Part shown: positions 57,203 to 64,000 of the stretch, one piece after another | Layout: each line of letters opens with the position of its first letter | How positions within the stretch are numbered: the stretch's first letter is position 1 | From: Ceratodon purpureus | Lineage: Eukaryota; Streptophyta; Bryopsida; Pseudoditrichales; Ditrichaceae | Direction: 5' to 3' | DNA length: 64,000 nucleotides | NCBI GenBank assembly: GCA_014871385.1 | Contig: CM026426.1 | Coordinates: 78,907,566 to 78,971,565 of the forward strand | Position numbers and translations under genes: made by a program | The notes under the pieces: model-generated | Database searches by the model: none | What the model was told of the DNA's origin: nothing | Seen by the model: the letters and a program-made list of their open reading frames with translations, nothing else

Positions 57203-57530
57203 GAAATTGCTCGGGGGGTTTACTTCCATTTCATTCCAAATGATGTCCAAAAAAATATAGGATGCAATAAATTGTTTCAAAGTAAAAATTACAATTCGTT
57301 TCAAAGTAATATTGCATGTCTTATATTTATGAAGACTGGTTTAAATAAATATAGGGTGATTTATATTCGCTCATATTATGTATACATTTAATTTAATATT
57401 AGGGGTTCAAAAATTAAAAAGGACACGTGTCATGGTCCTATTGGTTGGGTTGTTTGAAGACCTCGCTTCAGATGTGGATCTCGAAAGTTTGAGGTAATTA
57501 TTTTCCGATCAGAAGGATAGGTCATCTTGC

Positions 57531-57733
57531 CGGCATTGCGTTCTGCTCCATGTTGAGTTTTTGTTGCGAAAGGGTTAGGGCTTAATAAAGGTGGTCTTCT
57601 CGGCATTGCGTTATGCTCCATGTTGAGTTTTTGTTGCGAAAGGGTTAGGGCTTAAGAAAGGTGGTCTTCTCGGCATTGCGTTATGCTCTCTGTTGAGTGT
57701 TTCTAAATGCGTAAGGATTAGGGTTTCAGAAAG
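57531..57733 (+). repeat. 70-bp tandem repeat in the 5' leader of the unassigned transposon
   Basis: CGGCATTGCG recurs at 57531, 57601 and 57671 with a 70-bp period; the first two units are nearly identical, the third is degenerate (to about 57733). Contains GGGTTAGGGCTT and lies 50 bp before the ATG, so it may be promoter or leader sequence. Confidence 0.9.
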
Positions 57734-57786
57734 TGACAACATTGTCTTTGATTGTTTGCGTCTAGAGTATTGAGGATGCTATCAGC

Positions 57787-60700
57787 ATGGCTATAGTTAA
57801 GCTAATCCTTTGGACTCTATTGAGTGAAGATGCCAATCCTGAATGTCTCGGCTCTCTTGACTGTACAGAGAACGATTCTTATGCCGCTTTGAGAGTGTTG
57901 TTGGAGGAGGCCGAGATACTTGATGGCAGTTTTGATTTCTGGGATCCTAGTTTGAATTGCCGCATTAGAAAGAAGCTAGAGCGGTTGAACAAGATTGGAT
58001 CTGATGCTTTCATGATACCGGCGGTTGAAGAAGCAGAAGTTAGAGCCACAGTTGGAGAAAAGAGGAAGCGACCTAATTTTCCTACAAGTGGCGATGGCGA
58101 AGAGATGGTTTCGGTGCTAAACCTACCCTTTGACGACAATGACACTCAACTTGAGAGCGGTCTGTTTGATTCGGAAGTTGGTAGCACAGTGCCAACCACT
58201 TTGACAACAACTTTTGAGGTGTTGTTAGATGATATGAAGTCAACCCTACTGTCAACCGAAGTCCTTGCGAAGTACTCAGCAGCTGTAGATAAATTGAAGG
58301 TTGAAATGAAGAGGACAACTGTGGATGATCATATGTGGTGTTTGAAATCGTGGGATAAGGATGGGAAGGGGATAGTGAAGTTGTATTGTGGGGAGTGCAG
58401 CAAATTATACGGTAATTCAGTTGGAGACCATAGCAAAACGGCCATTTCTAACCTGTTCGGAAACTTTAGCAAGAAGCACTTGGTTTCAACTTCTCACATC
58501 AGAAATTGGTGCACAAGAACCGAGACCGAATTCAGCTCACTTCCTCAATCGGAGTCCAAAGAGAAAGGAGTTGTTATGACCCGAGCAGATCATGGGAAAC
58601 TCGCTGACGAAGGCATTCACATTGTGAATATGATCAATGACAGTGTTGATGGAGACCAAAAACCTTTGATAGTTATTGGAGATCGATCTTCGCCTCATAT
58701 GCGTTGTTTTTGGCTGAAGGTTAATTGCAAGTTTTGTGGTGATTTTTTCCAGCTTTGTCCGCCTAAGAGGAATTTAGAAGCCAACTTGACCAATCACATC
58801 ATGGGTCCAAAATACGCAAGCGCAGTGGAAGCAGCAGAGAACAATCGAGGCCGAACTAGTGTCTTGCGGACAGGGAAGAAAGGACGTCCATCAACATCAA
58901 CAGTATGTTTGGAGAACCAAAAAAGACTTCACTCATGGTTCACTCATGATGGCTCTAATAGTTTGTCAGGTCAGAATCACCATCCTCTTTCCCTTCTATG
59001 TTGGGGATACTGGTGATCTGTTTGTAAGTATGCTAGGAAGATATATTTGGTTAAAAGGTTGTTGTTGGATTTACATCCTGGAGGTTCATGGATAGCTGAG
59101 CCAGAGACTAAAGGCAAGGTTGATATGGGTGCACGAGAGACCAAGATCATTGAAGGTTGCTTCAGACACAAGGATTGTAAGAGGGTGTCAATGAGCGGTG
59201 CTCCGTTTGACGATCTGACATGTACCTGTTGCGCACGGATTCCACAGGAAGTCGACTTTCGTCATCGAACAATACGTGAAGAGCTAAGTTCGGAAAAGAG
59301 GGGCACTAGATCTAGTGCCGGGGGTAGGAGGCTAGGGTTTCTGCAAGCCCATGAATTGTTTTAGTATTCTAAGCATAGAGCGTACGAAATTCGGCTTGCT
59401 AAACAGAAGCTATGTAGGATGAAGGCGTTAGTGTGTCAATTGAAAATCACCAGGCCAACGTTAAGAGAGGCAGTTGCAGAGTGTGAGAATAGAAGGGATG
59501 TGTTGAAACTATGTAACAACATTATTCTGGCACATAAAACTAAAGCGTTTGGAGGAAAAGCAGCCCTCTGGGATTTTATTGTAGACGTTGGTAATAATCT
59601 AAATAAGAAGTCGGCCAAGGGAAACAGATACAGCTCAAACACCGTAGCATTTGCCCAAACAGTTAAATTATATAGGGTAGACGCTTAACCGATTTGTTTT
59701 CATCAAACTTATCGGGGCCCTCATTGTCTACTGTGAAGTTAGCAAACAAAAAAGGTGTGCAGTTTGTGGGTGGATTTAGGCCTGAAATATTCACAGCAGT
59801 GGCGTCAATCTACAAGAATGCTATAGAAGCGTGTGGATTGGTTGGACCCATTCCCGTTCTCATGGCAGAAGACGAAACCAAAATCAAGACTCGAGTTTCC
59901 TGGGAGAGCCGATATGACACGCTGATTGGGTTTTGTGGAAGGGTGGAAGATCACATTTGCGAAGCTGGATATAGTGTTTTAGTTGGTGACGACGAAGGAG
60001 GCTACAACAAGATCCTCGACAGCTTCCAGAACTGTAGGATGGGTACTTTTGCAAGGGTGATTATGGTCAATCCATTACATGTAAAGCTCCCCCGACTTGT
60101 GATAGCCATTTGCTGTACTTGCAACTCTTTCAAGTCGCCTTGGGTTCGAGAACAGTGGCTAAACATGGAAAAGATGTGGGCTGTCGAGTGCAAGCAGGTT
60201 GTGGGTCCTATTATCGGGCACGCCTCAGATGGTGATAGTAGGCGTCGGCAACTTATGTTACAAGATTATTTGTGTGACGATGTTACACAAAATAGACGAT
60301 CAATACTGTGGGTGGGCTGGAAGCTATCTGTTCTCTTAAATGCTGATGGCGAGAGTATGGGATTACACGATCAAGATTTTATTCACAATGGAAAGAAGCT
60401 CATAAATCCGTTGGATAGTCCTGCTAAGACACTTCAACTTGGAATGGATGTTGCTTGCATTCAACACATTGAGGGAATATACAACAAGTTCAAGTTGGAA
60501 GAGCATGGGCTCAAACAAGAGGACATTGTTCGTAAAGACAGACAAAACTGGGGGAGTGCTCAAAGGATCTGCCAGCAACGAGTTCAGAAGTGCCTTGAAG
60601 TTGTGCGGGGCATGGGGATGCATCAAGAGCGCACATTGGGCACGCAAACATATCTTTCCATCTGCAGCGATTACATTGATTTGTTTCTGTCTCCTCTTTT

Positions 60701-62300
60701 GGACTTACGTAGCAAGATTGTGGTGGCAGCAAGGGTTTGTTTTTTCCTTAGGCTCTGGCGTCTGTGGATTAAACACGGTAGTCACGGTGTTGGTGGAAAC
60801 TCAATGACTGTAACATTGGCTGATTGTTTTGTGTCAAATCAATGTTTTATAGACATCACTATGTCATGTCACTTTATCGTTCTCTTAATTGTTACTTTTC
60901 GTGACAATTACCGGCACCTAGAGATTCCGTTCCATCTTACGGGTTCAGATAGTTGCGAGATATTTTTTAGCAAAGTGGGAGGCATGGCTGGTATGGAACG
61001 CGTGTATGACTTTCAAGAGCTCATTCAGTGTGCAAATGCCATGAATCAATTGTCTGCAATTGAATATGGAAGCAATGGTCTGACTTTCAATCGAGCACAT
61101 AACAAAATGTGCAATGTATGGGACCAGCTACATCCGCTGCAGCCAGGAGAGACGATTGCTGATTTAAGTGACTACACTGTAGTTGAAACAGGTATGTTAT
61201 CTTGATTCACACAACTTCTCTTTTAGCATAACTCTAATGAATATGGCCAAGTGTACTAATGAGGTTTCTTCTTGGGTGTAGACGACCTAGTTGTCGAAGC
61301 GTTAAAAGAGGGCTTTAAGCAAGCTCAGGGATTGATTAACTCATGTAATATGGCCCCTTCAATTCAAGCAAAGAATTGAAAGTGGTTCACAGATCCTTGG
61401 TTGTTGGAATCAGAGGATAAAACGTTCATGTCTTTTAAACCCGCTACAAGGCCGGTTCAAGGAGAAGATGGAGATGGTGAAGTCATGCGTGAAGACGTTA
61501 GAGTTTCTGTTGAATTACAAACTGAGCCCCTTCTAGGCGACGAAGTGGAGACCTCCTTGGTGTTCGATGATGGTATCGATCATGCTGCAACGGTCGAAGA
61601 CGAGGTCAGAGGTATTGTAAATGAGATGATCTCTTATGCGTCACAAGAGAATGTCATCGTTCAGAACACTGTCCCGTTCAGAAACACAGTGAAATTTGAA
61701 GATAATATTATTTTCAAATCGACATTGGTTAGCCAACTAAATGTCAATCCATTTTTGAGTAAGGATAGGCTAACTCGTGTGAAGTCATCGGTTTATTTCA
61801 ACAACTCTGAGTCTTATCTAGCTGCTGCAAATAGTTCTTCAACATGTTTTGTTGGAGTAGGAACAGATGTTGGAGTCTATTTTGTTCAGAGAATATCCAC
61901 GACTCAATCATCTGCTGTAAAGGCTGTTCAAAAAAGAAATAAACAGAAGGGGGGACGAAAGGGTATGGCAGCACCGGTTACTGCTGCTGTGGATCAAGGT
62001 CTGTGGTATCTAGGTAGAATACAGCGGATGAAGGTGAAGAAAGGAAATAGTTGGGGGAGACTTAATCAACCAGTGGACTTGATGAATAAGCCGTCCATAA
62101 CGATTGCAGTGCACTTGAATTATTTTTCAAGAGCCCTAGGCCACTTAAAATTCAAGTACGACTTGACAGATAGTATATGGGTAGATTTAGAAACACTTAT
62201 AAGTTCAGTTACTATGAGCTACAATGAGCGTCACAATGTGTACACTCTTGATGCTACTGATGCTGAGGCTCTTGCTGAATTTATTTCTAGTAGAAAATAA
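57787..62300 (+). pseudogene. Transposase of the unassigned transposon (three stops, one frameshift)
   Basis: ATG 57787. Exon 1 57787 to about 61193 (donor CAG/GTATGT), exon 2 from about 61282 (acceptor GTGTAG) to TAA 62298-62300; total about 1470 codons. N-terminal third: two Cys/His modules (YCGECSKLYGNS ... HIRNWC; CKFCGDFFQLCPP ... NLTNHI), then CRHKDC- and CTCCARIP-type cysteines. Catalytic candidates: LMAEDETKIKTR (59862-59897), IGHASDGDSRRRQLM (60217-60260), HLTGSDSCEIFFSKVGGM (60935-60990), with IRKDRQNW-like and HDQDFIHNGKKLINPLDSP blocks between; this is a D-D-E-type spacing. Exon 2 gives a C-terminal LWYLGRIQRMKVKKGNSWGR module. Lesions: TGA 59014, TAG 59362, one-base shift near 59675, TGA about 61378. 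The family seems uncharacterised. Confidence 0.7.
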
Positions 62301-62573
62301 ATAAAATTGATTATTTCATTATGTTGAATTTTTTTGTTGAAAGTGAGGATGTTGATTAGTATTATATTTTTTGTAATATACCATGGTATTTATTTGATAA
62401 TTGGTGTTAAGTTAAAGAAATATACGATAGTGTATAATACTTGATATTACATAATTAAATAATAATAGGGTGCCTATAAATCAACCAAAAAAGATTAATA
62501 CCCCCATATAGAATACACCGTTATCTTAGGTGCCTATACCAAAATACACTAAGTGAACCCCCCGAGCGAAATT

Positions 62574-63090
62574 GTAAGTCTCAATTATGAAGACATACCT
62601 GATGATGATAATGAAGGTGCACAACTTCTTTGAATTTCTCTGACTCCAATATACTGAACAGTAATCAACGGCAAGTGCCCTACGAGAAGTCTATTCGCAG
62701 CGATCACGCGCATACACACCAATCCGATTGCCCTAACAATGTCGAAGGCGTTAAAACAAAACGAATTAGATTGGAAACCTCGGATTCCTAATGTTCTATA
62801 GCGCCTAACGGGTTCTTCACCTCAATCCTGCTAATAGATTTAGGTAGTCTTCTAAATCATTTTAAGCAAAAATAACATGACGTTAAGGAAATGCGCTATT
62901 GTCAATCAAAGGAGCAATTTTCCATATGATTTCCCATATTTTCCCATATTTAACAAGTACAAATTTAATAGTACAAAAATCAAGATTCAAATCATATAAG
63001 AACATATCTACATGAATTTTGGGAGTTCGGTTTCATTTCATTTTCATGCTAGTTTTTTCTATGCACACCAATAGGCAAACACAAGACCTC
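62574..63090. other. gene-free flank
   Basis: No coding or repeat signal that I can support. Confidence 0.35.
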
Positions 63091-63430
63091 CACCAGGAAG
63101 TTGTTCATTTCATTTTGGTGCTTGATTTTATCTTTTGTGCATGCCTACATGCACATGCCTAAAGGAGGAGCTAGCATCAAATTGAAATGAACAACTTCTT
63201 GGTGGAACTTTGGTGCGAGCTATGGGGCGCGTGCGTATAGGCACGCTTGGACGGGCTCGCGCAAATAAAGAGCTATCACCAAATTCAAATGAACAACTTA
63301 CTTGGTGGAAGTCCACCGCGAGCTCTCGCGCGCATGCGGACGAGCGCACGCAAAGGAAGAACTAAAATGAAATGAACAACTTCTTTGTGAAAGTCTCGCG
63401 CAAGCTCTCATGCGTGTGCAAACGGGCGGG
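63091..63430. repeat. hairpin and about 90-100-bp repeats with GAACAACTTCTTGGTGG
   Basis: An inverted pair (63092-63124 against 63172-63206; core ATGAACAACTTC) is followed by further direct copies of the core at about 63285 and 63370, each trailed by GC-rich CGCGAGCTCTCGCGCG-like sequence. Confidence 0.75.
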
Positions 63431-63556
63431 CGCGCACGCGCGCTTTAAAAAAAACAAAAAATAAAAAAAAATTAAAAAAAATAAAAAAAAAATAAAAAAA
63501 TAAAAAAAAATATATATATTTTTTATTTTTTATTTTTTTTTCACGCACGCGCCCAA
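63421..63556. repeat. long A/T palindrome with GC-rich ends
   Basis: A run of A-rich sequence (AAAAATAAAAA units, 63446-63510) turns at ATATATAT into its T-rich complement (63511-63540), with GCGCACGCGC-type sequence on both outer sides. It can fold as an approximately 60-bp-arm hairpin. Confidence 0.7.
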
Positions 63557-64000
63557 GTGCTCGTATGCGAGTGCCTACAGGTGTGAGTAGACGCGGCGAC
63601 AGGAGCCATCTCATGATAAGCAGCAATAAAATGTTGGGTGTGTACTTTTACTCGCGCGCGGAAGCTCATCTGATAAGGATGTCCGATTGTTCGGTAAAAA
63701 CGCTTCCGTCACGTTCGTCACGTGAGAAGCCGGTAATTTTAACCCCCGTCCGTCTATTATGACAACGCTGCCTTATACAGGTGTGAACTTCGGTTGTGGC
63801 TTCTTCGGGGGCAATCTTGGTGAATCACTTCTCTCCAAATGGATGACACCCGGATTGAATGTATCCACTTCTTCCGGAATTGGAAGGCCTTGGAGACTTT
63901 CCTAGGTTTCCGGAAGAGGATCCGCTACCTTTGGGCGTCTTTGTTACGGCTGTGCTGGAGACCTAATGGTTGACTCAATCGATGACTAGACTAATGGTAC
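63557..64000. other. window end, no gene; CCGGA words
   Basis: No supported gene. From about 63845 the sequence has CCGGAT, TTCCGGAATT and CCGGAAGAGG, words that are very common in the gypsy element at 41.5-50.2 kb, so a fragment of that family may begin here. Confidence 0.25.

Larger units (their letters stand above)
57203..62573 (+). mobile_element. Full-length DNA transposon of unassigned superfamily (5359 bp)
   Basis: Element 57209-62567 with 17-bp inverted ends (GCTCGGGGGGTTTACTT and, inverted, GCTCGGGGGGTTCACTT; one mismatch) and a perfect 6-bp target duplication GAAATT (57203-57208 and 62568-62573). It carries one gene (57787-62300) for a large DDE-like protein. The right subterminal region repeats GGTGCCTATA (62470, 62530) and the left has ATAGGGTG and ATAGGATGC, possible binding sites. 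Six-base duplication, this tip and this protein do not match the common plant superfamilies (hAT, CACTA, MULE, PIF, Tc1) as I know them. Confidence 0.85.

Noticed and set aside
57430..57621. 63-codon minus-strand ORF over the 70-bp repeats
   Set aside because: It is the antisense reading of the tandem repeat and has no independent support.
58973..59036. possible intron that would remove the TGA at 59014 in the novel transposase
   Set aside because: Donor GTCAG and acceptor GCTAG exist, but joining shifts the frame into a stop soon after, while the unspliced frame stays coding beyond the TGA.
1..64000. stop-codon reassignment (TAG as Gln) to explain the many TAG codons
   Set aside because: TGA and TAA also interrupt frames, some TAG fall where the family has Arg or Trp, and apparent natural ends (copia, host exon, accessory gene) use TAG. 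Decay is simpler, though not proven.

Overview
The window is nuclear DNA from a plant-type (streptophyte) genome. Genes have GT-AG introns. There is a plant SUVR-type SET-domain methyltransferase, a TNP2-class CACTA transposase, a MULE transposase with a SWIM zinc finger, a copia element primed by initiator tRNA-Met and a gypsy element with a tRNA-Asp-type primer site. I cannot fix the species; a charophyte alga, bryophyte or lycophyte fits at least as well as a flowering plant. Almost everything is transposable-element sequence, often nested, and most reading frames carry nonsense codons.

Layout. 1.5-12.4 kb (minus strand): a multi-exon gene for an acidic, NLS-bearing protein of unknown function, split by a young 6.0-kb copia element (5782-11812, identical 286-bp LTRs, 5-bp target duplication) that carries an antisense F-box-like ORF. 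12.5-18.2 kb: remains of a DNA transposon whose transposase has a DYAENY motif, in GTAC-rich DNA. 18.4-19.4 kb (minus): SUVR-like H3K9 methyltransferase, broken. 19.8-21.1 kb: two low-complexity ORFs. 21.1-24.9 kb (minus): LINE with ORF1, a canonical 2A-like skipping motif and an APE endonuclease, but no reverse transcriptase. 25-31 kb: mostly gene-poor, AT-rich DNA with a short poly(A)-tailed retrocopy and a Mutator-type MITE at its right end.

31.7-56.5 kb is a three-level nest. A CACTA transposase gene (minus strand, 56518 to 31750) is split by an 18.4-kb Mutator-like element (35267-53692) with about 265-bp terminal inverted repeats and a 9-bp target duplication; removing it restores the CACTA frame. 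The MULE has a MuDR-like plan: a transposase gene (minus) and a second, unrecognised gene (plus) converge from the two ends. Its transposase is in turn split by a permuted gypsy fragment (RT end, RNase H, INT, one long LTR-like block, gag, protease) flanked by a 499-bp direct repeat of MULE coding sequence, the pattern expected if a circle integrated by one homologous crossover.

57.2-62.6 kb: a full-length 5359-bp DNA transposon (17-bp inverted ends starting GCTCGGGGGGTT, 6-bp target duplication GAAATT) encoding a large two-exon DDE-type protein whose superfamily I cannot assign; this is the best candidate for an undescribed element. 62.6-64 kb: repeats and a long A/T palindrome.

A theme runs through the window: frames are long and nearly free of indels but are interrupted by single stop codons, about two thirds of them TAG. 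This suggests decay mainly by C-to-T and G-to-A change. No rRNA, tRNA or CRISPR features were recognised.
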